Source of the DNA: JADJOY01 sp016713535 [NCBI: Deltaproteobacteria bacterium] | GTDB lineage: Bacteria; JADJOY01 | Reading direction: 5' to 3' | Assembly (NCBI GenBank): GCA_016713535.1 | Contig: JADJOY010000042.1 | Span: 1 to 64,000, forward strand | Length of the DNA stretch: 64,000 bases | Shown here: piece by piece, positions 24,653-33,640 of the stretch | How positions within the stretch are numbered: position 1 is the stretch's first letter | Layout: the number at the start of each line of letters is the position of its first letter | Translations under genes and position numbers: made by a program | The notes under the pieces: model-generated | Databases searched by the model: none | Told to the model about the DNA's origin: nothing | Seen by the model: the letters and a program-made list of their open reading frames with translations, nothing else

Positions 24653-25477
24653 ATGAAAGTACACCATCTCAACTGCGCGACGCTCTGCCCGCCCGCTCCC
24701 GGACCGCTCCTGAATCCGGAGCGGAAGATGGTGTGCCACTGCTTGCTGGTCGAGACTCGCGATGGTCTGGTCCTGATCGATACGGGCCTCGGGCTCGACG
24801 ACGTGGCGCGACCTCGAGCGCGACTCGGAGGGACCTTCGTCCTGCTGGTGGGGCCGAAGCTCGACGCGGCCGAGACCGCCGCACGTCAGGTGGAGGCCCT
24901 CGGCTTCCAGCGCAAGGACGTGCGCCACATCGTGCCGACCCACCTCGACCTCGACCACGCCGGGGGCTTGAGCGACTTCCCGGACGCCGAGGTCCACGTC
25001 CACGACCCGGAGATCACCGCCGCGCTGAAGCCGCTCACGCGCCTTGAGCGGGAGCGCTACCGCGCCGCGCAGTGGGCGCACGGCCCGCGCTGGGACCGGC
25101 GCAAGCTCGAAGGGGACCACTGGTTCGGCTTCGAGGCGGTGCGGGCGGTTCCAGGGCTCGGCGACGAGGTACTGATCGTACCGACGGCGGGTCACACCCG
25201 CGGTCACGCGGCCATCGCCGTGCGCACCGGCGACACGTGGCTTCTCCACTGCGGCGATGCCTACTTCTACCGCGGCGAGATGGACCCCGACCGGCGACGC
25301 GTCACGCCACTCCTCGACATCTTCCAGCGCATCGTCCAGGTCGAGGGTGAAGCGCGCGTGCGCAACCAGGAACGGCTGCGGATCCTGGCGCGCGAGCACG
25401 CCGCCCAGGTGCGGGTGATGTGCGCACACGACCCGCTCGAATTCGAGCGCTTCGCGCACGGCGCCGCGCCTCGCTGA
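24653..25477 (+). CDS. MBL-fold metal-dependent hydrolase
   Basis: 274 residues from ATG 24653, preceded by GGGGGC; an upstream ATG at 24626 would overlap dapL. It reads MKVHHLNCATLCPP and CHCLLVETRDGLVLIDTGLG, then the metal motif PTHLDLDHAGGLSDFP. Here the usual HxHxDH is HxDxDH, a variation seen in a subfamily of MBL proteins. Later ligands sit in TAGHTRGHAAIAV and LLHCGDAYFY, and a conserved CAHDPLEFE near the end. Related proteins include N-acyl homoserine lactonases and other small-molecule hydrolases; the substrate here is unknown. The gene is probably co-transcribed with dapL. Confidence 0.8.
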   Translation: MKVHHLNCATLCPPAPGPLLNPERKMVCHCLLVETRDGLVLIDTGLGLDDVARPRARLGGTFVLLVGPKLDAAETAARQVEALGFQRKDVRHIVPTHLDLDHAGGLSDFPDAEVHVHDPEITAALKPLTRLERERYRAAQWAHGPRWDRRKLEGDHWFGFEAVRAVPGLGDEVLIVPTAGHTRGHAAIAVRTGDTWLLHCGDAYFYRGEMDPDRRRVTPLLDIFQRIVQVEGEARVRNQERLRILAREHAAQVRVMCAHDPLEFERFAHGAAPR

Positions 25478-25486
25478 ATCGCGGGC

Positions 25487-28015
25487 TCAGCGCGCGGGCT
25501 TCGAGGCGGCGCCGTCGCCGGGGAGCCGCTCACCGTCCGCAGCGTCGGACGCCGGCCGCTGCGAGGGTTCCCGCCCATCTTCCCGTACCGCGGTGGGCAG
25601 CGTCGGTGCGCCGGGTGTCGAGGCGAGCACCGGGAAATACGCCGGCGCCTCCATCTGGAACTCGGCCGAGTCGCGGAAGAACCGCTCTTCCTGGAGAATG
25701 CGGGCCGGCCGGGTGCGCGGCCAGTGGAACACCTGGCTCTGCGAGATCACGTAGGTACCCCATTCCTGGCGGTACGTCGTGCGAGCCTCGAAGACCGTGC
25801 CGCCAAAGGGCGTGCGCCGCACCTGCCGCACCAGCAGGTCGCCACGCTCGATACGCATCAGCAGCAGGTGCGCGGACTGGTCGTTGTTGTGACAGTAGAG
25901 GCTCTTCCGTCGCAGGCGCCGCCCCGGCTCGCTGGTGTCGACGAAATCGCCCGTGCCGAGGCGCTGCCACGCGCCGCACAGCTTGCGGCGGATGCCGGCC
26001 AGATCGAGGGGCAGGTAGAGCGGGGGTGCCACCAGGCCGGTACGTGCCTCGATCTCGTCGCGGCGAACCGGTCCGCTCTCGTGGCGGAAGTAATGGACGC
26101 CGCCGATGTACGCCATCTTGAGGCCGTACGACTGCTGCATCCGCAGGTGGGTCAACGTGCTCCGCGTGCTCGAGAGCAGCAGCGAGTCGTGAGACGCGAG
26201 CAGCGGCACCGGGCCCCAGAACACCTTGATGCCGAGCGAATGGGCCTGGAACGGGTCGCCGCTGATCTGGATCGGCGCCGCACGCGGGGTACCGTCCTGG
26301 AACGAGTAGTGGATCGAGACCAGGCCGCCTTCCTTGAGCGCCACCTGGTGAGCCGGCTGCAGTACCGACATCTCGCCCTCCCCGGCGAGTCGGCCGGGAT
26401 TGATGCCGAGGTGGTGGAGCAGGCGCGCCAGAATGCCCTTCACGATCGCCTCGGCGAGCGCGCCGACACCGCGCAACGAGAACGTGCGCGCGCCACTCGG
26501 CGAGCGACCGACGATCGACGGGATGAGGAGCAGGGAGCTCTCACCGCCGAAGCTGGTCGGCGTCGTGGTCGGCAGCGAGCCGACCCCACCGAGGAAGGTG
26601 CGGTTCGAGAACAGCCCCTCCGCGAGCCCCCCTTCGGTGACGGATGTCGACCGGCCCCACGGATCGAACGCCTCGACCCGCAGCTTGGTGGTGCCGAAGA
26701 TGCCTTCCTCGAAGACCACCTTCGGGATCCGCGCCAGGTAGCCGGTGAGGGTCTTCGTCTTCTTGACCAGGTCGCCCGAGAAGAAGCCGGCCGAGCCGGG
26801 GCCACCGACGGCGTGGCTGCCGATCCGCTGCCAGCGCCCGTCGATCCGCGCGATCGAGATCCGCGCCGGGACGATCGTGGCTTGCTTCGTGAAGTAGTCG
26901 ATGAACCGGGTTCGGGCGCGCTTCGAGAACGGCGTGACCAGCACCCGCGTGATGGGGTTGGACCGCATGGGCTGCGCGAAGAGCCCGAACATCAGCCCCG
27001 GGACGCCGGCGAACACCGCGTTGTCGGCGGCGGTCCCGGCTGGGTAGGGCACGATCGAGCGGATCCACGGATAGAGCCCGCGGAAGGTCTCCGCCTGCGA
27101 CGCCTCGGCGAGCCCGCCGAGGTCGAGGTAGGGCGCCTGAAGCGTGACCTTGGTGGGAAAGAGCGCGGCGAGGACCGCGAGACGCAAGAGCGGATCGTTG
27201 GGCTTGCGGCGGGTCTTGCGGGCGATCCGCTTGGCGCTCGCGCCACGCCGGATCAACAGATCGATCTGTCCCCGCAGGACCCAGCACGCCTTCACGTTGG
27301 GGTCGGTCGGCGCGACCGCGGGCAACGGATCGTCGAGACCGAAGCTGCGCCGAAGGTCTTCCGGGATGCGCCCCAAGTCCTGCTGGGTGATGCCGGACAC
27401 CTGGATCGACCCGGGACGCTCGCGCACCCGGTCCGGGTAGAAGGCGTAGAAGGCCGCGAGCAGGAAGTGGTGGTCGAGGGTGCCGTCCCCACCCACCACG
27501 ATCACGTCCAGAGGTGCCGGCTGGGCGGCGAGTTCGAGGAGCTTGTCGCGGATGCGGCGGGTGCTCGACAGGTGGTCGGCGTGGGTCTCGACCACGTGGA
27601 TCGCGAACCCGCGCTCGGCCAGACCCTCGAAGAGACCGTCCGGCAAACGCGCGCGTTTCGCCGGATGCAGCACCACGAGGGTGTTTCCCGGGCTCCGGTC
27701 CTGGTGAATCCCCGCAATGATGTAATGCTCGAGCTGGTCGGCCGGAAGAGCCGAAATCACTCGAGAAGGAGTCGGAAGATCGACGAGAGTGGGGCGCCCC
27801 GGAAGCACCGCCTCGGGGGCGACCGGCGGGACCGGCTCGGCGCTCGAACGGGGGGGCGGCGGCTCGGCCGCGTCTTCGTCGATCGGTGCCTGACGGGGAA
27901 GGACCGCCTCGCCCGGAGTCGACGTGCTGGTCTCGGCCGGCGACGCGTGGTACCCGTCGTCCGGCTCGCCGGACCACCAGCCCGGTGGATCGCCGATCTC
28001 GTGGTCGAAAGGCAT
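25487..28015 (-). CDS. Large protein with diacylglycerol/lipid kinase-like catalytic domain
   Basis: 842 residues from ATG 28015 (MPFDHEIGDPPGWWSGEPDD). The first 85 residues are Pro/Glu-rich and disordered. A lipid-kinase-like domain follows: TLVVLHPAKRARL (113-125) and IVVGGDGTLDHHFLLAAFY (172-190), with the GGDGT nucleotide motif at 175-179. The second motif expected in the family appears as VPYPAGTAADNAVFAGVP, but about 145 residues later, so a large insertion separates the two. Residues 350-840 contain SHAVGGPGSAGFFSGDLVKK and a long region with no family I recognise; the end is low-complexity. It probably phosphorylates a lipid or a related alcohol, by inference from GGDGT only. The frame is intact. 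It converges on the MBL-fold gene and is divergent from DUF99. Confidence 0.62.
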   Translation of the reverse strand: MPFDHEIGDPPGWWSGEPDDGYHASPAETSTSTPGEAVLPRQAPIDEDAAEPPPPRSSAEPVPPVAPEAVLPGRPTLVDLPTPSRVISALPADQLEHYIIAGIHQDRSPGNTLVVLHPAKRARLPDGLFEGLAERGFAIHVVETHADHLSSTRRIRDKLLELAAQPAPLDVIVVGGDGTLDHHFLLAAFYAFYPDRVRERPGSIQVSGITQQDLGRIPEDLRRSFGLDDPLPAVAPTDPNVKACWVLRGQIDLLIRRGASAKRIARKTRRKPNDPLLRLAVLAALFPTKVTLQAPYLDLGGLAEASQAETFRGLYPWIRSIVPYPAGTAADNAVFAGVPGLMFGLFAQPMRSNPITRVLVTPFSKRARTRFIDYFTKQATIVPARISIARIDGRWQRIGSHAVGGPGSAGFFSGDLVKKTKTLTGYLARIPKVVFEEGIFGTTKLRVEAFDPWGRSTSVTEGGLAEGLFSNRTFLGGVGSLPTTTPTSFGGESSLLLIPSIVGRSPSGARTFSLRGVGALAEAIVKGILARLLHHLGINPGRLAGEGEMSVLQPAHQVALKEGGLVSIHYSFQDGTPRAAPIQISGDPFQAHSLGIKVFWGPVPLLASHDSLLLSSTRSTLTHLRMQQSYGLKMAYIGGVHYFRHESGPVRRDEIEARTGLVAPPLYLPLDLAGIRRKLCGAWQRLGTGDFVDTSEPGRRLRRKSLYCHNNDQSAHLLLMRIERGDLLVRQVRRTPFGGTVFEARTTYRQEWGTYVISQSQVFHWPRTRPARILQEERFFRDSAEFQMEAPAYFPVLASTPGAPTLPTAVREDGREPSQRPASDAADGERLPGDGAASKPAR

Positions 28016-28133
28016 GGTCGTGGGTGAACGAGAGACCGGCGCGGTGGCGGGACCCGGCCAGCCTACGCGGCCTTCTGTGTGGTCGGTAACGGGGGCGAAG
28101 TCAAGTCGCGCCCGCGGCAGGTACGCCGAACGG

Positions 28134-28691
28134 GTGCCGTCGCACGTCGTCGGAATCGACGACGGACCATTCGAGCGAGGAACCCGCGGCAAGGTGCTGG
28201 TGGTGGGGACCGTCTACGCGGGGCTCCGGCTCGACGGCGTGATCTCGACCACGGTCCGCCGGGACGGCGACGAGGCGACCCGCGCGATCGCCGAGATGGT
28301 CCGCGGGTCGCGGTTCGCGCCCCAGGTTCAGCTCGTGATGTTGCAGGGAATCACCGTCGCCGGATTCAACGTGATCGACGTGGCGGCGTTGCACGCCGAG
28401 CTCGCGGTGCCGGTCCTGGTGGTCGCGCGGCGCGCCCCGGACCTCACGGCGATCGGAGCCGCGCTGCGCGCCAGGGTGCGTGGAGGAGGCGCGAAATGGG
28501 CCCGGATCCAGGCGGCGGGGCCGATGGAACCGGTCGGGAGCGTGTGGATCCAGCGGGTGGGCATCTCCCTTGCCGCGAGCGCCCGGTTGATCGAGGATCT
28601 CGCGGCCCACGGGCACCTCCCCGAGCCCCTGCGTGTGGCGCACCTCGTGGCCGGCGCCCTCGTCCGCGGTCAGAGCCGTGGCTCGGCCTGA
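28134..28691 (+). CDS. DUF99 family protein
   Basis: 185 residues from GTG 28134. Begins VPSHVVGIDDGPFERGTRGK, the signature DxG/IDDGPF of DUF99, then VLVVGTVYAGLRLDGVIST, MLQGITVAGFNVIDVAAL and VPVLVVARRAPD. The fold has been compared with endonuclease V-like proteins in domain databases; no function is established. It is divergent from the lipid-kinase-like gene with 118 bases between the starts. DUF99 proteins are most common in archaea, so transfer is possible, though codon use here does not stand out. Confidence 0.8.
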   Translation: MPSHVVGIDDGPFERGTRGKVLVVGTVYAGLRLDGVISTTVRRDGDEATRAIAEMVRGSRFAPQVQLVMLQGITVAGFNVIDVAALHAELAVPVLVVARRAPDLTAIGAALRARVRGGGAKWARIQAAGPMEPVGSVWIQRVGISLAASARLIEDLAAHGHLPEPLRVAHLVAGALVRGQSRGSA

Positions 28692-28705
28692 GGACACGGG
28701 GCGAT

Positions 28706-28733
28706 GGTCCCGACCCGGGGGCCCAGCGGGACC
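28706..28733. terminator. Possible bidirectional terminator hairpin between convergent genes
   Basis: GGTCCC at 28706-28711 pairs with GGGACC at 28728-28733 around a GC-rich loop that can itself pair. It sits between the stop of DUF99 (28691) and the stop of the convergent HTH gene (28743). There is no T-run, so rho-independent function is uncertain. Confidence 0.3.
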
Positions 28734-28742
28734 TGCGGGAGC

Positions 28743-29167
28743 TCAGGCGCCTTTGAAGTACTTGTTGAAGGTCGGCATGCTAACGCCCAGGATTTTCGCC
28801 GCCTTCGTCTTGACGCCGCTCGCCTTCTTCAAGGCCTCCTGGAGCTGCTCGGCCGTCAGGTTGAGCTTGCGACCTCGCCCACCGCGCGACTTGCTCTGGC
28901 CCCGGAGGTCTTTCGCCGCCCACCCTTGGCGGAGCTGGAAGCTGGCCGAGAGGGGGTCGTCGGGGGACCGAGGCGGAGGACCTGGGCGAGCGGGGCGAGG
29001 AGGCGCTCGGCCTCCTCGAGGCGGCGCTGAACCGCGACGTCGAACACTCCACCGAGGTCGTGACCGAGTCCCGCCGCGAGCTTGCGCGCGTTCTTCACCA
29101 GGCGCTTGAGATCACGCTCGACCTGATTCAGGGTGCGGAGGGATTGCTTGAAGTCGTCCCGGTTCAT
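28743..29167 (-). CDS. Small protein with Fis-type helix-turn-helix at the C-terminus, one frameshift
   Basis: From ATG 29167: MNRDDFKQSLRTLNQVERDL, KRLVKNARKLAAGL and RRLEEAERLLAPLAQVLRL, a long amphipathic helical region likely to form a coiled coil. In the original frame the chain runs into SGARASRAVG and stops. A third frame carries KSRGGRGRKLNLTAEQLQEA, LKKASGVKTKAAKILGVSMP and TFNKYFKGA to TGA 28743, a clear Fis/NtrC-type HTH. A small indel near 28900-28950 joins them, giving about 141 residues. It is either a DNA-binding protein with an N-terminal dimerisation helix or two fragments. Convergent with DUF99; 87 bases separate its start from the divergent methyltransferase-like gene. Confidence 0.6.
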
Positions 29168-29254
29168 CGTCGTTCCTCCTCGGCAAGTGGGCCAGGAGGC
29201 CGTGTTATGGCAGGGTCACGACGCGCTTCGCAAGACGACGCGGGGAGTCGAACG

Positions 29255-29953
29255 ATGAACATCGCGGGACTGGGAGCGCGTATCCGGCAGGTCGCCCTGA
29301 CCAGCGCGGACGGTACCTCGCAGGCGGTCCGGCTCTACGAAGTCGACGACCTCGAGCGCTACGTGGACGTCGGCGCGCTGCTCGGCGAGCGGGATCCGGT
29401 CGACCCACCGTATTGGGCGCTGGTGTGGTCGGGCGCCGAGGCGGTTGCGTGCGCCCTCATGGCCGGGCCGAGCCTGGTCGGCCAGACGGTCCTCGACCTC
29501 GGCGCGGGCCTCGGTCTCGCCGGAGTCGCGGCCGCGCTGCGGGGCGCACGGGTCTGCTTTGCCGATCGCTGCCCGGAGGCCCTCGCGTACGCCGCGGCGA
29601 GCGCCGCCGCGAACGGACTGGTGGGCTGGGACTGCGTGCAGCTCGACTTCACCTCCGATCAGATCGCGCGCCGCTTCGATCGCATTCTCGCCGCCGACGT
29701 CGTCTACGACCGGGCTCACCACGCGGCGCTGGCGAGCTTCCTGGAGCGACACCTCGCCCACGGAGGCTCGATCTGGCTCACCGACCGACTCTACGTGGCG
29801 ACCGACGCATTCTTCGCCGACATGTGCGCTCGAGGCTTCGCCGACGACGTCGAGGACTTGGTCGTCCCCGAGATGGGAGAGACCATGAAGACGCGCCTGC
29901 ATCGACTCACCCGCCAGGTGAGCGTGGGCGCGCCCGCGGCTCAGCCTACGTGA
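29255..29953 (+). CDS. SAM-dependent methyltransferase, ETF-beta lysine methyltransferase/Nnt1-like
   Basis: 232 residues from ATG 29255. YWALVWSGAEAVACALM (53-69) is the segment preceding the SAM site in the METTL20/Nnt1-type family; motif I is TVLDLGAGLGLAGVAAAL (78-95), then FADRCPEALAYAA and the catalytic-side ILAADVVYDRAHHAALASFL. Bacterial homologues methylate lysines of the electron transfer flavoprotein beta subunit; other members act on small molecules, and no etf gene is present, so the target is unproven. The gene ends 8 bases inside the convergent glycosyltransferase gene. Confidence 0.75.
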   Translation: MNIAGLGARIRQVALTSADGTSQAVRLYEVDDLERYVDVGALLGERDPVDPPYWALVWSGAEAVACALMAGPSLVGQTVLDLGAGLGLAGVAAALRGARVCFADRCPEALAYAAASAAANGLVGWDCVQLDFTSDQIARRFDRILAADVVYDRAHHAALASFLERHLAHGGSIWLTDRLYVATDAFFADMCARGFADDVEDLVVPEMGETMKTRLHRLTRQVSVGAPAAQPT

Positions 29954-31252
29954 CGGACGTCGTACGCTGGCTGCGCCCGCGGTCGAGCCAGTCGAGAAGC
30001 GCGAAGGTCGCGAGTCCCGCGAAGCTCAGCAGGATCGCTTCCACCTGGAGGCGGTAGCGGAAGTTCACGTGGACGATGGCGGCCTTCGCGAAGAAGGCGG
30101 CCAGTAGCCAGAGGTACAGGCCGATCGGCAGGCGCTTCCTGATGGCGACCAGAACACCCGCCACGAAGGCCGAGAGCACGAAGCCGTACCACACCCGCGA
30201 GACCCACACGAAGCTCGGCTTCCAGAACGAGAACGCCGGGCTCAACGCGAAGAACCGAGCCCACTTGAGGGCGACGTAGGTGGGCATGTCGGCCCGGTTT
30301 TCCCACCAGAACTGACGCACCAGCTCCTTGCAGCGGCGATCGATGTCGATCTCGCTCGTGAGGCCCGCGAAACGCTCGTCGCGAGCCAGGTCCGGCCCCT
30401 CCAGGTAGGCGCCGTAGTCGTTGGCCTCGGGGTGGCCCGGCCACGGATACCAGAATCCCTTGATCCCCGAGTTGTGCATGCTCTCGAGGTTGTTGGTCTG
30501 CCAGAGGATGTATCCCGCTTCGGTGGTCAGGGGGACGAAGTGCCCCGTGACCCGGTAGTTGCGGATCTGCCAGGGCGCGAGCAAGAGCTCCACGGTGAGG
30601 CCTGCCGTGATCGCGACCGTCAGCCAGCGCTTCCACGGCCGGATGCGGAACGCGAGCCAGGCGACGATCGCCGGACCGAGGGTGATGGCGTCCGGCCGGA
30701 AGTAGACCGTCAGCGCGCACAGCCCGCCGAGCACCACGGCGCGCCGGACGTCCAGGCGATCGGCCCGGCTCGCCGCGTAATACACCGTCCACGTGCTGAG
30801 CGCGATCGTGAGCGACTCCGCCCACAGCCGCCAGTCGTAGAACACCAGGAACGGGTCGAGGATCGCCAGCACCGCCGCCACCAATGCGGCGCCCGGGCCG
30901 AGCAGACATCGCGTGAGCAGATGGATCGCGACCGGCGTCGTCGAGCCGATCGCCGCCTGCACGGCGCGGGGAGCGAACAGCGTCGAGCCGGTGAGGCTCT
31001 GGATCGACGCGATCAGCATCGGGTAGCCCGGCATCCGATGCGCGGTCGGCTTCTCCGCGGTCATGCCGAGGATGCCGTTCTCGCGCACGCCGCGCGCGAG
31101 CTCCGTGTAGACGACCTCGTCGCCGAGCGGGGCGGCGCGTGGCGCGAGGATCAGAAGCCGAGGACGGCACGGACGCCGAGCGCGGCGAGCCAGATCGCCC
31201 ACGGCAACCGCCGGTGCTCACTCAGGCGGCGGAGCAGGGAGGTGATTCGCAT
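29946..31252 (-). CDS. Polytopic membrane glycosyltransferase-like protein (GT-C/PMT type), one frameshift near the start
   Basis: About 435 residues. The start ATG 31252 gives MRITSLLRRLSEHRRLPWAI and WLAALGVRAVLG, a first membrane helix; the frame then changes near 31155 to LILAPRAAPLGDEVVYTELA, which holds the acidic DE motif of the first luminal loop seen in GT-C transferases. Then come HRMPGYPMLIASIQSL, FYDWRLWAESLTIALS and LLAPWQIRNYRVTGHFVPLT, with about nine further helices and a C-terminal WLDRGRSQRTTSVT. PWxxRNY-type motifs are typical of dolichyl/undecaprenyl-phosphate mannosyltransferase-like proteins. Substrate unknown. It shares general type, not sequence, with the protein at 16874-18316. 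Confidence 0.72.
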
Positions 31253-31276
31253 CGGTGGCGGCTTCGAGCGAGCGGC

Positions 31277-33517
31277 TCAGTACGGCTCGGGCTCGGCGGC
31301 GACCTCGATCTCGGCGAGGCCAGCTCGGATGGACCGGACGAAACGCAGGACGCTCCCTTGGGTTTCCTCGAGCGGCTGAGCGACGGCGACGGGCTGCGTG
31401 AGTCGCGGAAAAGGATCCGAACCCGGGAACGGGAACCCTGGCTGGTACGACATCCGGCCTGCCTGGTTCTCGAGATTAGCACCGTGGGACGCGGGATTCT
31501 GCTGAACCAGCGCAGCGGTCGCGGTGCGCCCGTCGACCTGGCGATTGCCGCGTACCACGCTCGGAACGGCAGCCAGCCCGGGAACCGCCCGGGCGAACGG
31601 GCTGGCCTGGTCGAGACCGATCGCCCGCGCGAGCGCCTCGTTCGAGACGTTCGGCACGACCTCGTCCCCCATCGCCTCGATCAGCATCACGCTCTTGGGC
31701 GAGTTGCGCTCGAAGCCGCTCACCGTGAGCGGCTCGTTCACCAGGTGGGGCGCGAACGCGAGGGAGTCGCCAGCCTCGACGATGGTCTGCGCGACGTTGA
31801 CGAATGGCATCCAGCGATCGGGATAGCCCTTCGTCAGGTCGAGACCGAACAGAGTCGCGATCAATGGGATGTTCTCGCCACCCTCGACCGGTGAGTTCAC
31901 GAGGAGATAGTTCGCGAGACCACCGCCACCGACGTTGAGGATCGCCCCCTCGACATACGGATCGACCGCGGCGAACAGCGCGCTCATGATGGCACCGAGG
32001 CTGTTGCCGACCACGGTCAGGTGGCTCGGGTCGAGTCGGGGGGACCCCGGCGCGATCGACAGATCGAGAGCCGGATTGCGAATCAACCGCACAAGCTCGA
32101 GGAGATCGACGGCGCTCTGGCGGAAGTTGTCGCGGATCGCGAGTAGATCGAGGAAGCCCTCGAAGAAGCCGACGGGCACCTGACTGCCGTCGACCTCGGC
32201 GAAGCCGTCTGGCCCGGGAGCGCCGGTGAAGTTGTGGATCGCGTCGGTCGTCTGGTAGCGAAGACCGTGGGCGACGGCGTCGATGCCCACGGTCGCGTAC
32301 CCCTCGGCTGCGAAGGTGTTCGCGAGCCCGAACATGGACTCGCGAGAGCCCCCGAGCCCGTGCTGGTAGATGACGACCGGGTAGCCGCTCGGCGGCGCTG
32401 GCGAGCGGGGCAAGACCACCGTCACGGGGACGCGATCCTGGCGCTGACGCACGGGCTCGCCGTCGACGTCGACGAAGCGGTCGTCGTCGAACCTGGCCAG
32501 CACCACGCGCTCGGCCAGCCCTCGCGCGGGCGACTTGTACCAATCGCTGAGGAACGACGCGCTCACGACGGCGCCGATCGCGTCGTGGACCACGCCGCCA
32601 GGATTGTCCAGGCCGGCGCGAGGCGTCTCAGGCACTCCCAGGAGCTCGTCGAGCGCCTCGGGGGTCGAAAAGACGTGCGTGTAGAGCGGATCGGACGTGT
32701 CGAGGACCGGAGCCGGCCGGCGTTCGAGCTGGGCGCGCACGGCGGTGAGGTCACGCGCGGTGCGCTGGGTCGTGAAGACGGTGAGGCACGCGAGGTCGTC
32801 GATCGAGAGCCCGGTCTCGTCGAGAACCGTCGTCACGGCGTCCTCGTACCGCGACTGGATCCGATCGAGCGTGGTGTTCTTCGGATCGCGACGCTTGTCG
32901 ACCGCGGTCAGGAAGTCGGGCGAAGGGGCGACCGGTCCCATCGCACCGGTCTCCGGATGCGTCCCGCGAACGGCCCGGGTCACGACGGCGGCGTAGCGGG
33001 TGCTGGCCCGCAACGGAACTCCCGCCTCCGGTAACAGCGCGAGGGTGCGGGTCGACGGATCCCAGCGCAGCTCGATCGGATGCTTGGGGTGGGGACCGGC
33101 GTCACTCGACGCCTCCATCAAGAACACGCTCGCGCCACTCCCGATCGTGTCCAGGACGGTGGCCGGCAGGCTCGCCGGATCGATGTCTCCGTCGAAGCGG
33201 AAGTAGATCGCGGTGCTGAGGCCGAACCCGTCGAGCTGAGCGAGTCCCTGGCGCAGGACGTCGGAGAGCTGCGGCACGACTGCGTCGAGCCCCGCGACCG
33301 TGAGATGATCGAACCCATCCTCGTCGGGGATCAAGAAGCCGTCGCTGGGGAAGGGGACGTCCGTGAAGTGCAGCTCGTCGCCGTCGGGTCGAACCGCGAA
33401 CAGCGCCGTGGGACCCGGATCGGGCGCGACCGACCCGCCGCTCGAGCCACATGCGCTGGCGAGCGCTGCGGCGAGAACGAGCGGACGAAAGAACCTGACT
33501 TGGGGACTCGGGAGCAC
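31277..33517 (-). CDS. Lipoprotein with alpha/beta hydrolase fold, bacterial virulence-factor-lipase type
   Basis: 746 residues from GTG 33517, with CGAGGTT just upstream. Signal peptide RFFRPLVLAAALASAC followed by GSSGG gives a lipobox-like cleavage before Cys23. The N-terminal domain (PSDGFLIPDEDGFDHLTVAG, FDGDIDPASLPATVL) matches the N-terminal region of Pla-1/cef extracellular lipases. The hydrolase domain has YQHGLGGSRESMFGLAN, probable oxyanion loop, and the nucleophile elbow VVGNSLGAIMSALFA (GNSLG). The C-terminus is Ala/Pro-rich. It is probably anchored in the outer membrane and acts on lipids or esters outside the cytoplasm. The gene is divergent from the PEP-synthase-like gene with 123 bases between starts. 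Confidence 0.8.
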   Translation of the reverse strand: MLPSPQVRFFRPLVLAAALASACGSSGGSVAPDPGPTALFAVRPDGDELHFTDVPFPSDGFLIPDEDGFDHLTVAGLDAVVPQLSDVLRQGLAQLDGFGLSTAIYFRFDGDIDPASLPATVLDTIGSGASVFLMEASSDAGPHPKHPIELRWDPSTRTLALLPEAGVPLRASTRYAAVVTRAVRGTHPETGAMGPVAPSPDFLTAVDKRRDPKNTTLDRIQSRYEDAVTTVLDETGLSIDDLACLTVFTTQRTARDLTAVRAQLERRPAPVLDTSDPLYTHVFSTPEALDELLGVPETPRAGLDNPGGVVHDAIGAVVSASFLSDWYKSPARGLAERVVLARFDDDRFVDVDGEPVRQRQDRVPVTVVLPRSPAPPSGYPVVIYQHGLGGSRESMFGLANTFAAEGYATVGIDAVAHGLRYQTTDAIHNFTGAPGPDGFAEVDGSQVPVGFFEGFLDLLAIRDNFRQSAVDLLELVRLIRNPALDLSIAPGSPRLDPSHLTVVGNSLGAIMSALFAAVDPYVEGAILNVGGGGLANYLLVNSPVEGGENIPLIATLFGLDLTKGYPDRWMPFVNVAQTIVEAGDSLAFAPHLVNEPLTVSGFERNSPKSVMLIEAMGDEVVPNVSNEALARAIGLDQASPFARAVPGLAAVPSVVRGNRQVDGRTATAALVQQNPASHGANLENQAGRMSYQPGFPFPGSDPFPRLTQPVAVAQPLEETQGSVLRFVRSIRAGLAEIEVAAEPEPY

Positions 33518-33640
33518 GGTAACCTCGAGGAAGAGCTCACGACGTTCGAGCGATTCTACAGAAGATCCCGGCTCTTCGGCTTGCAGCAGTGCAACACGGT
33601 CGGTAACTTTCGGCCCTTTTCGCTCCGGGGGCACCCCAAC

